DNA of 64,000 nucleotides from Acetobacterium malicum subsp. dehalogenans DSM 11527 (GTDB lineage Bacteria > Bacillota > Clostridia > Eubacteriales > Eubacteriaceae): contig NZ_AXAC01000016.1 in NCBI RefSeq assembly GCF_000472665.1, positions 1-64,000 on the forward strand, given 5' to 3'. Shown here piece after piece: positions 42,520 through 52,140 of this stretch. Position numbers and translations under genes: made by a program. The notes beneath the pieces are model-generated. The model worked only from the letters and a program-made list of their open reading frames with translations, ran no database searches and was not told the DNA's origin. Within the stretch, counting starts at the first letter, position 1. Each line of letters opens with the position of its first letter.

Positions 42520-44442
42520 ATGAAACAGATTAATAAGGTTCTTGGTTTACTGCTGATCGTGCTGATGATAATGGGATGTTGGGGATCCATGACCTTTGCG
42601 GCAACGGTCAATGATGATCAGACCATCACCCTCAAAATCATTCATACGAATGACACCCATTCCCGTTATAGTTACAGTGCCAAGAACAATACCATCGGCT
42701 ATGCCAAGCTTAAGACCATTATCAATCAGGAGAGTCCTGATTTGACTGTTGATGCCGGGGATATCTTTCATGGCCAGTCCTTTGCTACCATCGAAACCGG
42801 CGGTTCGATTGCCGAACTGATGGCGGCGGTAGGCTTTGATGCCATGGCCCCCGGGAATCATGATTTTAATTATGGGAGCGCGCGATTGCTGGAATTGGGA
42901 ATCATGGCCAACACCAAAATTCTGGGCAATAATGTGACCGATAGTGATTCCGGAAATCCTTTTTTTAATGATGACTACCTGATCAAGGAAATTGCGGTGG
43001 ACGGCGAGATCTTAAAAATCGGCGTGTTTGGACTGATCAGTCCGGACATTTATGGGGATACGGCTCCGGCCAACGTAGCGGGACTAACCTTTGGCACCCG
43101 GGAGTCCGTCATTGCCACGGCCCAGCAGGCAGTAGCAGCTCTGGAAGCCCGGGACTGTGATGTGATTGTGGCTCTGACCCATATCGGTGATTCGGACAAT
43201 GGAACCCTGATGCGCAGCGATGCCATTGCCCAGGGGGCACCGGGAATCGATGTGATTGTCGACGGCCATACCCATGATGTGGAAAACCGGGAAGTTAACG
43301 ACACCCTGATTGTTCAGACCGGCTGTTTTTTTAGCGCGGTAGGTGAGGTTGAGATTACGCTGAAAAAAGCAGTAGCACTGGCCGCCCGGATTGAAATCCC
43401 GGAAGCTGAAAATACCGAAGCAGTACTAGCAGAAGAAACAGCAGAAGAAACAGCAAAAAATGAATTAATATCAGCTGAAATGATTGAACCAGAAATTCCG
43501 ACGGAGGAAACGGGAGTGGTGGCAGCAGCGACGGAAGTCTCCTATACGGTTGTGAGTAAAACAGCCAATCTGACAACCGTGGCCGAGGCGACTGATGATG
43601 TGATTCCGGCGGACCCGACGGTGGCGGCCCTGACGGCTGCTATCGAAGCTCGGGAAGATCCGATAAAAAAACAGGTGGTTGGCAATACCCCGGTAAAACT
43701 GGGCGGGAGTACCGACAATATCTGGCAGGATGTGCGGCTGGGTGAACTGAACCTGGGTCGAGCCCTGTCCGACAGTTACCGGTTTGTCACCGGTGCTGAT
43801 ATTGCCGCTGAAAATGCCGGGGGAATCCGGGCTCAGATTCCGGCTGGAGAGATCAACAAGGGTCAGGTTATCGACGTGCTGCCCTTTGGAAATTATCTGG
43901 TGACCAAGTCGGTTTCCGGAGCTGATGTTAAAAAAATGCTGGAAACCAGCATTGAGATTGGTGTCAATAACCAGATTGCCAATGATAAAAATGACAACTC
44001 ATGGCCCAGCAACAGCGGCAGCTACCTTCAGTGGAGCGGCATAACCGCCGCCTATGATTTAACGAAGCCCGTGGGCCAGCGGGTTTTCTCAGCCAAGGTG
44101 GGGACGGCAGACCTTGATCCCAATCGGATGTACACCATCGCCTGCAATAATTATCTGGCCACCAGTAGTGATTACCCGGGGTTACAGGCCGCCGCCATCA
44201 TTAATGAGTATTCGGCCTGTGACGAAGCCTTTATCAGCTATCTCCAGAATGCCGGCAACGAACGCTTTATAACGGCAATTAACAGCCCCAATGTGACTGC
44301 CGGAACAGCGCCAAAACCGACGCCCAATCCCCAGCCGATACAGCCGGCGCAAAAGCAGTCGGCCAATAATCCCCGAACCGGCTATCAGACATGGCCCTGG
44401 ACGATTATGTTCAGAGCAGTGCTTAACTTTGGGATTCTGTAA
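42520..44442 (+). CDS. Secreted 5'-nucleotidase / 2',3'-cyclic phosphodiesterase (UshA family)
   Basis: Exported metallophosphoesterase of 640 residues that releases nucleosides and phosphate from extracellular nucleotides. A signal peptide (about 1-29, ending TFAA) is followed by the metal-binding motifs IIHTNDTHSRY, DAGDIFHGQ, GNHDFNYG and DGHTHD. The C-terminal nucleotide-binding domain starts near 405 with ENAGGIRAQIPAGEI and DVLPFGNYLV. Between the two, a Glu/Ala/Thr-rich insert (about 285-385) is unusual. The C-terminus is Pro/Gln-rich and ends NNPRTGYQTWPW plus a short hydrophobic stretch, resembling a cut-off sortase-type NPxTG signal without a basic tail. ATG 42520 follows AAAAGGAG. 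Confidence 0.87.
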   Translation: MKQINKVLGLLLIVLMIMGCWGSMTFAATVNDDQTITLKIIHTNDTHSRYSYSAKNNTIGYAKLKTIINQESPDLTVDAGDIFHGQSFATIETGGSIAELMAAVGFDAMAPGNHDFNYGSARLLELGIMANTKILGNNVTDSDSGNPFFNDDYLIKEIAVDGEILKIGVFGLISPDIYGDTAPANVAGLTFGTRESVIATAQQAVAALEARDCDVIVALTHIGDSDNGTLMRSDAIAQGAPGIDVIVDGHTHDVENREVNDTLIVQTGCFFSAVGEVEITLKKAVALAARIEIPEAENTEAVLAEETAEETAKNELISAEMIEPEIPTEETGVVAAATEVSYTVVSKTANLTTVAEATDDVIPADPTVAALTAAIEAREDPIKKQVVGNTPVKLGGSTDNIWQDVRLGELNLGRALSDSYRFVTGADIAAENAGGIRAQIPAGEINKGQVIDVLPFGNYLVTKSVSGADVKKMLETSIEIGVNNQIANDKNDNSWPSNSGSYLQWSGITAAYDLTKPVGQRVFSAKVGTADLDPNRMYTIACNNYLATSSDYPGLQAAAIINEYSACDEAFISYLQNAGNERFITAINSPNVTAGTAPKPTPNPQPIQPAQKQSANNPRTGYQTWPWTIMFRAVLNFGIL

Positions 44443-44445
44443 ATA

Positions 44446-44481
44446 ATGGTTCGTAGGGGTGGTTATTAACTGTCCGCAAGG
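44446..44481 (+). repeat. Small palindromic repeat, GTAGGGGCGG family (copy A)
   Basis: GTTCGTAGGGGTGGTTATTA then ACTGTCCGC, a degenerate hairpin related to copies at 53222 and 54994. It begins 4 bp after the nucleotidase stop codon. Confidence 0.6.
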
Positions 44482-44541
44482 TTGATCTTATAACAAGGGC
44501 CACTGGTAGGATTGCTCTAGCCATGAATAGAGGGGGAAACG

Positions 44542-45018
44542 ATTATCGATAAAAAAAACAATCTGCAGAAGATCATGGCCCTGGCCATTGAAGCGGCAAA
44601 AGAAGGTGCGGCCAGAGGCGAGGTTCCGATCGGGGCGGTGCTGCTTTGCGACGGCAAGATCATCGCTCGGGCTCACAACCAGAAAGAAAGCCTAGCCGAC
44701 CCAACCGCCCATGCCGAAATGCTGGTGATCCGGGCCGGGGCACAGAAACTGGGCCGCTGGCGGCTGGATGACTGTCAGCTCTATGTTACCGCTGAACCCT
44801 GTGTGATGTGTATGGGGGCGATTATCCAGGCCCGGATTCCGGTACTGGTCTATGGTGTTGCCGAAAAGAGATTTGGCGGGGTCGAATCCACCGCCCGGTT
44901 GGGACAACACCCGATGCTGCCCAAACAGATGGAGATTTACGCAGGGATTTGTGAAGCTGCCTGCGAAGAAATGTTGACTACTTTTTTTGAGAATTTGAGA
45001 ACGGCAGAAAATGGTTGA
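44542..45018 (+). CDS. tadA: tRNA-specific adenosine deaminase
   Basis: Deaminates the wobble adenosine of tRNA-Arg(ACG) to inosine. The zinc-site motifs are HAEMLVIRAG (His and catalytic Glu) and AEPCVMCMGAI (two Cys), and GEVPIGAVLL is the usual N-terminal strand. The first ATG in frame, 44575, would remove about ten residues of the N-terminal helix present in relatives. Upstream codons ATT ATC GAT AAA AAA AAC read on into a helix-like segment, and AGGGGG lies 5 nt before ATT 44542. A rare ATT start is therefore proposed; 44575 is the conservative alternative. Confidence 0.88.
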   Translation: MIDKKNNLQKIMALAIEAAKEGAARGEVPIGAVLLCDGKIIARAHNQKESLADPTAHAEMLVIRAGAQKLGRWRLDDCQLYVTAEPCVMCMGAIIQARIPVLVYGVAEKRFGGVESTARLGQHPMLPKQMEIYAGICEAACEEMLTTFFENLRTAENG

Positions 45019-45132
45019 ATGGTGTTTTATTTTGGTTGCGATCAGACTAAGCAGCAATGTGGCAAAGGTCTAAAAACGGCTAATTTTTTAGATGGACCGA
45101 TTAACAGGAGCGATTATTTTGAAGGAGATGCA

Positions 45133-45708
45133 ATGAAGAAAATTTTATTTATCGATGCTTGTATGCGTGGGGAAGAATCCCGAACAAGAAAAATCTGTGA
45201 AAAACTAATTGAAAGTAGAATGGAAAAGGAAGACTATCAGCTGCAAACAGTTAAGCTGGAGAAAGAAAAGATTATCGCTCTGGATTGTGAGGCACTGAAT
45301 TATCGAACCCGTTTAATTGAAGCGAACAGTTTTTCTGACGAAATTTTTGATTATGCCAGACAATTTGCATCAGCAGATCTGATTGTAGTTGGGGCACCGT
45401 ATTGGGATTTATCATTTCCGGCTGTTTTAAAAAACTATTTTGAAGCAGTCAGTGTGTGCGGTATGGCCTTTTCATACGGCCCGGATGGCGTACCATATGG
45501 CTTGTGTCAAGCTGAGAAACTGTTTTATGTCACTACGGCGGGAGGTTTTATCGGAAGTTTGAATTTTGGTTATGATTATATCGCAGGATTGTGCGGACTA
45601 TATGGCATCAAGGAAGTTGAACAAATCAAAGCTGAAGGTTTGGATATTGAAGGATTTGATATTCAGACGATTCTTAATCAGGCATTCAATCAGGTAGTAA
45701 CCGCATAA
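45133..45708 (+). CDS. Flavodoxin-fold NAD(P)H-dependent oxidoreductase
   Basis: FMN-binding reductase of 191 residues in the NQO1/azoreductase superfamily. The N-terminal strand IDACMRGEESRTRKICEKL resembles the phosphate-binding loop, VVGAPYWDLSFPAVLKNYFE is the family's second motif, and YVTTAGGF lies near the flavin. The open frame continues upstream to 45019, but ATG 45133 follows GAAGGAGATG and matches the fold start. Its physiological acceptor (quinone, azo compound or other) is unknown. Confidence 0.88.
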   Translation: MKKILFIDACMRGEESRTRKICEKLIESRMEKEDYQLQTVKLEKEKIIALDCEALNYRTRLIEANSFSDEIFDYARQFASADLIVVGAPYWDLSFPAVLKNYFEAVSVCGMAFSYGPDGVPYGLCQAEKLFYVTTAGGFIGSLNFGYDYIAGLCGLYGIKEVEQIKAEGLDIEGFDIQTILNQAFNQVVTA

Positions 45709-45859
45709 GATGATGATCAGCCATGTATTCAGGATCAATTTGAAGGAATTTGACCTTGATAAAAAATAGAAAAACGATAAAATGTTTTAAATTAGAAACA
45801 ATTGTACTTCTATTAAGAACAATATCCCGAACAGAATTGATTAAATTATAAGGAGAAAG

Positions 45860-46999
45860 ATGATGAATCAAAAATCACAGGTTTATTTTACAACGCTGCG
45901 AACGACAGGATCGAATAACATTTTAAAAAAGCTGGAAAAACTGGTCACTGCGGCTGGGATGATGGACATTAATTTTGAGAATAAATTTGCGGCGATTAAG
46001 ATCCATCTCGGTGAACCGGGAAATCTCGCCTATCTCAGACCCAATTACTCCAAAGTTATTGTCGATATGGTTAAGGAAAAGGGCGGGAAACCATTTCTGA
46101 CTGACTGCAATACCCTTTATGTGGGACGACGTAAAGACACCCTGGAACACCTCGATGCCGCCTACGAAAATGGTTATAATCCCTTTGTCACCGGTTGCCA
46201 TGTAATTATTGGCGATGGCCTGAAGGGCACCGATGACATTGAGGTGCCACTGGCAGGCGGCGAATGTGTGGCCACGGCCAAAATTGGCCGGGCGATTATG
46301 GACGCCGATGTCTTTATCTCGATGACTCATTTCAAAGGCCACGAAAATACCGGCTTTGGTGGCGTCCTGAAAAATATCGGCATGGGCTGCGGTTCCCGGC
46401 GGGGAAAAATGGAAATGCATTCAAATAGTAAACCCTTTGTAAAAGAAAAGAAATGTCGGAGTTGCGAAATGTGCGGTAAGATCTGTGCCGTGCAGGCTAT
46501 TTCTTATGGGAAAGAAGATGGCAAAGCCAGCATCGACCACAACATTTGCGTCGGCTGCGGCCGCTGCATTGGGGTCTGTCCTTTTGATGCCATCTCACCT
46601 AAATATGATGAAAGCAATGATATCCTCAATAAAAAAATTGCCGAATATACCAAGGCGGTGTTGGACGGACGTCCGCATTTCCACATCAGCTTTGTTATCG
46701 ATGTTTCACCTAACTGTGATTGCCATGTCGAAAACGATCTGCCAATCATTCAGGATGTCGGCATTTTTGCCTCCATCGATCCGGTGGCCCTGGATATGGC
46801 CTGCGCGGATGCCTGCAATAACGCCCGGATTCTCCGGGGCAGCTGTGCGGAGGAACGGATTATTGAGAATGAAGAAAAGGATCTGTCAGAACTGGATGTA
46901 TTCACCCTGGTTCATCCGGATACAAACTGGAAGGTTTGTGTTGATCACGCCGTCAAGCTGGGTCTGGGTAATAAGGAATACGAAATTACCGAGGTTTAA
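45860..46999 (+). CDS. DUF362-domain protein with two [4Fe-4S] ferredoxin clusters
   Basis: Protein of 379 residues. The DUF362 portion (about 1-185, with KIHLGEPGN, DCNTLY and MTHFKGHENTGFGGVLKNIG) is followed by a bacterial ferredoxin module: CRSCEMCGKICAVQAI and CVGCGRCIGVCPFDAI, two complete CxxCxxCxxxC sets. A C-terminal DUF362 part follows with DPVALDMACAD. Such proteins are common in anaerobes; the redox partner is unknown. Two ATGs (45860 and 45863) lie behind AAGGAGAAAG. No terminator was recognised before the T-box region. Confidence 0.88.
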   Translation: MMNQKSQVYFTTLRTTGSNNILKKLEKLVTAAGMMDINFENKFAAIKIHLGEPGNLAYLRPNYSKVIVDMVKEKGGKPFLTDCNTLYVGRRKDTLEHLDAAYENGYNPFVTGCHVIIGDGLKGTDDIEVPLAGGECVATAKIGRAIMDADVFISMTHFKGHENTGFGGVLKNIGMGCGSRRGKMEMHSNSKPFVKEKKCRSCEMCGKICAVQAISYGKEDGKASIDHNICVGCGRCIGVCPFDAISPKYDESNDILNKKIAEYTKAVLDGRPHFHISFVIDVSPNCDCHVENDLPIIQDVGIFASIDPVALDMACADACNNARILRGSCAEERIIENEEKDLSELDVFTLVHPDTNWKVCVDHAVKLGLGNKEYEITEV

Positions 47000-47061
47000 G
47001 AGGATGCTTTGCGATGGTTCAATCTAGAAACCGATATCATCATTTCTTTGATATTTTGTGA

Positions 47062-47090
47062 TTGACAAAGGCAAAATAAATAGATATAAT
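47062..47090 (+). promoter_or_regulatory. Consensus promoter of the ilvC T-box transcript
   Basis: TTGACA (47062-47067), 17-bp spacer, TATAAT (47085-47090): perfect consensus at both boxes. It lies about 40 bp upstream of the T-box leader. Confidence 0.85.
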
Positions 47091-47130
47091 GACTCAAATA
47101 CAAAAGTTGTGATTGAAAAATAACCAAATA

Positions 47131-47430
47131 AAATAACTGCTATGACCAAGAGAAAGATACCAAAAATTGTATTTAAGAGAGTTGGAGAATGGTGTAATTC
47201 CAATAGTACAATGGTATGTAATACTCACTTGCGAGCTGCCAACCTGAAAATTTACCCAATTAGTAGGGAAGGCCGTGATCCCATCCGGGACGTCAACGTT
47301 AAATGACTATGGTTAGGTGCGCCTTGCGTTCAGACCAGAAGAGGAGATAGTTGTAAAGCTATTTCGAAGTTAGAGTGGTACCGTGGATACTTATATCCGC
47401 CTCTGTTGTTATACAGAGGCGGATTTTTTT
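47131..47430 (+). promoter_or_regulatory. T-box leader (tRNA-sensing riboswitch) of ilvC
   Basis: The leader begins near AACTGCTATGACCAAGAGAA and contains the T-box core TAGAGTGGTACCGTGG at 47371-47386. The UGGU part can pair with a tRNA 3' end ACCA, as expected for Ile, Val or Leu tRNA. The terminator arms CCGCCTCTG (47397) and CAGAGGCGG (47414) are followed by a T-run to 47430. Stem I includes GTTGG/CCAAC around the AG-rich distal part (GCGAGCTGCC). The specifier loop lies around CTGAAAATTTACC (about 47244-47258), and I cannot fix the specifier codon with certainty (ATT for Ile is one option). Uncharged branched-chain tRNA would allow transcription into ilvC. Confidence 0.88.
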
Positions 47431-47477
47431 AGTTTATAAAGCTATGCGGTTAAGAAAATTGAACAAACAAAAAGTAA

Positions 47478-47575
47478 GTACCGACAATTGTTACATCATG
47501 TTGTTTGCATCAGAGCGGACACGCCGTAGGCTGTCCGATTCTGCAGCAAACAACAGATTAACAATTGGTCGGTAC
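47478..47575 (+). repeat. 98-bp hairpin repeat element, copy 5
   Basis: Lies between the T-box terminator and the ilvC ribosome site. The middle stem is GTTTGC/GCAAAC and the outer apical stem CAGA/TCTG, both changed on the two sides compared with copy 1. The inner apical stem is GCC/GGC (others GGC/GCC). The terminal arms are identical to copy 1. It will be part of the ilvC mRNA 5' region. Confidence 0.9.
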
Positions 47576-47640
47576 GATTTACACAACTTACGTGAGTATA
47601 TAATGGTCACATCAAGTGAATTTATATAATTGAAAATTAA

Positions 47641-48666
<1,026 letters not shown>

Positions 48667-48688
48667 CACACACAAAAAAGACAACCCA

Positions 48689-48786
48689 GTACCGACAATT
48701 GTTACATCATGTTGTACGCATCGGAGCGGACACGGCAGAGCCTGTCCGATTCCGCAGCGAACAACAGATTAACAATTGGTCGGTAC
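48689..48786 (+). repeat. 98-bp hairpin repeat element, copy 6
   Basis: Nearly identical to copy 1 (GCAGCGAACAAC in place of GCGGCGTACAAC on the right middle arm). The flanks AAAAAAGACAACCCA and GGTAGTTATTTGACAACC (then TCA) match those of copies 1 and 2. It lies between the ilvC stop and the terminator at 48807. Unlike copies 1 and 2, no second hairpin copy is seen on its left. Confidence 0.9.
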
Positions 48787-48806
48787 GGTAGTTATTTGAC
48801 AACCTC

Positions 48807-48834
48807 AAAGGCAGAAGACCTTCTGCCTTTTTTT
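48807..48834 (+). terminator. Terminator between ilvC and leuA
   Basis: AAAGGCAGAAG-ACC-TTCTGCCTTT followed by T-run. It should separate the T-box-controlled ilvC transcript, at least partly, from leuA onward. Confidence 0.8.
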
Positions 48835-48869
48835 AAAACAAAAAAACAAAATAATTAGGAGGAGATGCA

Positions 48870-50423
48870 ATGAGCAGAATAGTAAAAATATTTGATACCA
48901 CCCTTCGAGATGGGGAACAGTCACCGGGTTGCAGTATGAACCTGAAAGAAAAATTAGAGATGGCGAAACAACTCGAACGTCTGAGAATTGACGTCATTGA
49001 AGCCGGATTTGCCATTGCATCTCCTGGTGATTTTGAATCGGTTCAACTGGTTGCCAATGAGATTAAAAATGCCACTGTTGCCAGTCTGGCCCGGAGCACC
49101 GAAAAAGATATCAGCACCGCCTATGAAGCCTTAAAAGGCGCGGTTAACCCACGAATTCATTACTTTTTGGCAACCTCGGACATCCATATGGAATACAAGC
49201 TGCGGATGTCCCCGGAAGCAGTGCTGGAAAAAGCCATTGCGATGGCCAAATTTGCCCGAAACCTTTGCGGTGAGGTAGAATTCTCTGCTGAAGATGCTTC
49301 CCGGACCCGACCGGAATTCTTATATCAGGTACTGGAAGGCGTTATCAATCAAGGGGTTACCATTGTCAATGTCCCGGATACGGTCGGTTATACCACCCCC
49401 GGTGAATATTTTAAATTCATTGAAGGCATTCGGAACAATGTACCAAATATCGATAAGGCCACCATTTCTGTCCATGTTCATGACGATCTGGGGTTGGGTG
49501 TGGCTAACTCGTTGGCCGCCATTCAGGCCGGTGCCGGTCAGGTGGAATGTACCGTTAACGGCATTGGCGAACGGGCCGGAAATGCGGCCCTGGAAGAAAT
49601 TGTCATGGCCCTTAAAACCCGCTACGATGTTTATCAGGTGGATACAAATATTGATACCACCCAAATCTATCGTTCCAGCCGCTTATTATCCAAGTTAACT
49701 GGGGTTCGGGTGCAGCCGAATAAAGCCATCGTCGGCGAAAATGCCTTTGCTCACGAATCAGGCATCCATCAGCATGGGATGATGGCCAATAAAGAAACTT
49801 ATGAAATCATGACGCCAGAATCGATCGGCTTAAAAGAAAACAAAATGGTGTTGGGAAAACATTCCGGCAAGCATGCCTTTGTGGATAAACTCACCTCGCT
49901 GGGCTATACCTTAAGTGACGAAGAGGTACTGGATCTGTTCAATCAGTTCAAGGTTCTGGCTGATAAGAAAAAAGTTATTTCTGATAAAGATATTCTGGCG
50001 CTGGTCGAACAAAAACAACTGGCCATTCCCGAAGTGTACTCGCTGGACCGCTTTGTCATCAGTACCGGGAATACCATTTCCACCGCCGCCACCATCCGCT
50101 TACGGAAAAACGGTGATCTCATCGAAGGGGTATCCCTGGCTGATGGACCCATCAGTGCCGGGTTTAAAGCCATCAGCGAATTGGTTGACTGTGAACTGAC
50201 CCTGATTGATTATGGGGTTACTGCAGTCACCGACGGTACCGATGCCCAGGGTGAAGCACAGGTGAAAATTTCTGATGGCACCCATGTCTATCATGGCCGG
50301 GGCTTGAGTACCGATATCATCGATGCCAGCTTGAAAGCTTATGTTGACGCCGTAAACCAGATGCTTTACATAAAAGACAGTCAAAGCAAAGAAATCCAGG
50401 AACAAACAAGTTCAAAACCGTGA
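48870..50423 (+). CDS. leuA: 2-Isopropylmalate synthase
   Basis: Condenses acetyl-CoA with 2-oxoisovalerate, the first committed step of leucine synthesis. It has 517 residues: catalytic TIM barrel with IFDTTLRDGEQSPGCSMN, VSVHVHDDLGLGVANSLAA-type metal site (SVHVHDDLGLGVANS), NGIGERAGNAALEE and GKHSGKHAF, then a C-terminal LeuA regulatory domain (about 385-505, with DAQGEAQVKISDG). The leucine-feedback domain is therefore present. ATG 48870 follows TTAGGAGGAG. cimA follows after 15 bp. Confidence 0.95.
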   Translation: MSRIVKIFDTTLRDGEQSPGCSMNLKEKLEMAKQLERLRIDVIEAGFAIASPGDFESVQLVANEIKNATVASLARSTEKDISTAYEALKGAVNPRIHYFLATSDIHMEYKLRMSPEAVLEKAIAMAKFARNLCGEVEFSAEDASRTRPEFLYQVLEGVINQGVTIVNVPDTVGYTTPGEYFKFIEGIRNNVPNIDKATISVHVHDDLGLGVANSLAAIQAGAGQVECTVNGIGERAGNAALEEIVMALKTRYDVYQVDTNIDTTQIYRSSRLLSKLTGVRVQPNKAIVGENAFAHESGIHQHGMMANKETYEIMTPESIGLKENKMVLGKHSGKHAFVDKLTSLGYTLSDEEVLDLFNQFKVLADKKKVISDKDILALVEQKQLAIPEVYSLDRFVISTGNTISTAATIRLRKNGDLIEGVSLADGPISAGFKAISELVDCELTLIDYGVTAVTDGTDAQGEAQVKISDGTHVYHGRGLSTDIIDASLKAYVDAVNQMLYIKDSQSKEIQEQTSSKP

Positions 50424-50438
50424 TAAGGGGGAATTGGA

Positions 50439-52022
50439 ATGTCAGAAAAAATATTAGTCTTTGATTCAACCCTCAGAGATGGGGCCCAGGCCGAAGGCAT
50501 ATCTTTCTCGGTAGAAGACAAAATCCGCGTGGTCGAAACGCTGGATAAAATGGGGATTGATTACATTGAAGCCGGAAACCCCGGTTCGAATCCAAAAGAC
50601 ATCGAGTTTTTCAATCGTATCAAAGGGATCCACCTTAATCATGCCAAGCTGGTTGCATTTGGCAGCACCCGCCGGGGTGGTATTGCCGTTGAGGATGATG
50701 CCAATCTTAAGGCGATTCTCGAAACAGAAACCCCGGGGGTAGCTATTTTTGGAAAAAGCTGGACCTTTCACATTACTGATATCATCAAAACGACCCTGGC
50801 CGAAAACCTGAAAATGATCGAAGAAACCATGGCCTATTTAAAAGCTCAGGGAAAAGATGTCACCTTTGATGCCGAGCATTTCTTTGATGGCTATAAGAAC
50901 GATCCGGCCTATGCCATCGAAGCCCTGCTGGCGGCTCAGGAAGGGGGGGCCGATTGTCTGGCCCTCTGTGACACCAATGGTGGCACCCTGCCCTATGAAA
51001 TTCAGGAAATCGTTACCGATGTTCGTCAAAAATTACGGATTCCCCTGGGGATTCATTGCCATAATGACAGCGGGCTGGCGGTAGCTAATTCATTGATGGC
51101 TGTTCATGCCGGTGCCCGTCAAGTTCAGGGAACCTTCCTGGGCTATGGTGAACGCTGTGGAAACGCCAATCTGGCCACCATTATCCCGAATCTGCAGTTA
51201 AAAATGGGATTCCATTGTCTGGCGGATGCGGAGCTTCAAAAACTGACATCTTCGGCGATTCGAATTGCCGAGATTTCCAATTACGCCCTCACCGGGCGTG
51301 AGCCCTTTGTGGGTAAATCAGCCTTTGCCCATAAGGGCGGCATGCATATCGACGCCGTCATGAAAAACCCGGCCTCTTTTGAGCATGTCTCACCAGAAGC
51401 GGTGGGAAATGAACGCCGGATTCTAATGTCCGAAGTTTCCGGCCGCAGCACCATCATTCAGCTGATCAACGAGGTCGACCCGAGCCTGACCAAGAAATCT
51501 GATGAAACCACCCGGGTGATGGATCGCATCAAAGAGCTGGAATACCAGGGTTATCAGTTTGAAGGGGCCGAAAGCAGCGTCAAACTGTTGATCCGCAAAG
51601 AGCTGGGGATGCACAAGCCATTTTTCACCCTGGAAGATTTCAAAACCATTGGTGAACAAACTCATACCAAAGAAGCCCTCAGCTCCTCCGCCGTGGTTAA
51701 AATCAACGTTGACGGTCAGTCGGAAATCAATGCTGCTGAAGGTGATGGTCCGGTCAATGCGCTGGATAAAGCCCTCAGAAAAGCGCTGGAAGTCTTTTAC
51801 CCCAAAATCAGCGAGGTTCGCCTGACCGACTTTAAGGTTCGTGTCATTGATTCCAAATCAGCCACCGCCTCCAAGGTTCGGGTACTGATTGAAAGCTCCG
51901 ATGGTGTGGACATCTGGACTAACGTCGGTGTTTCTACCGATATCATCGAAGCCAGTCTGATCGCTCTGATCGACTCCATCGAATATAAACTGTTAAACGA
52001 CGAGGAACGGGAAAATAAATAA
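50439..52022 (+). CDS. cimA: (R)-Citramalate synthase
   Basis: Homologue of LeuA with 527 residues, of the family that condenses pyruvate and acetyl-CoA to citramalate, giving a threonine-independent route to 2-oxobutyrate and isoleucine. Diagnostic features are VFDSTLRDGAQAEGISFS at the start (GAQ.EG rather than GEQSPG), DAEHFFDGYKNDP, CDTNGGTLPYEI and HCHNDSGLAVANSL. A C-terminal regulatory domain follows (about 400-515). It lies between leuA and leuB, as in other anaerobes that make isoleucine from pyruvate. ATG 50439 follows AAGGGGG. Confidence 0.94.
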   Translation: MSEKILVFDSTLRDGAQAEGISFSVEDKIRVVETLDKMGIDYIEAGNPGSNPKDIEFFNRIKGIHLNHAKLVAFGSTRRGGIAVEDDANLKAILETETPGVAIFGKSWTFHITDIIKTTLAENLKMIEETMAYLKAQGKDVTFDAEHFFDGYKNDPAYAIEALLAAQEGGADCLALCDTNGGTLPYEIQEIVTDVRQKLRIPLGIHCHNDSGLAVANSLMAVHAGARQVQGTFLGYGERCGNANLATIIPNLQLKMGFHCLADAELQKLTSSAIRIAEISNYALTGREPFVGKSAFAHKGGMHIDAVMKNPASFEHVSPEAVGNERRILMSEVSGRSTIIQLINEVDPSLTKKSDETTRVMDRIKELEYQGYQFEGAESSVKLLIRKELGMHKPFFTLEDFKTIGEQTHTKEALSSSAVVKINVDGQSEINAAEGDGPVNALDKALRKALEVFYPKISEVRLTDFKVRVIDSKSATASKVRVLIESSDGVDIWTNVGVSTDIIEASLIALIDSIEYKLLNDEERENK

Positions 52023-52140
52023 TGACTATGCAAATGAATTATATGGCGCATCGCGGTGGAGGTCTAACCCTTAGTCGTTCTCAACCGCCCGTAAACGTCC
52101 ATTTATAAAATAAAAACTGAAACCTAAAAGAGGAGAACAA

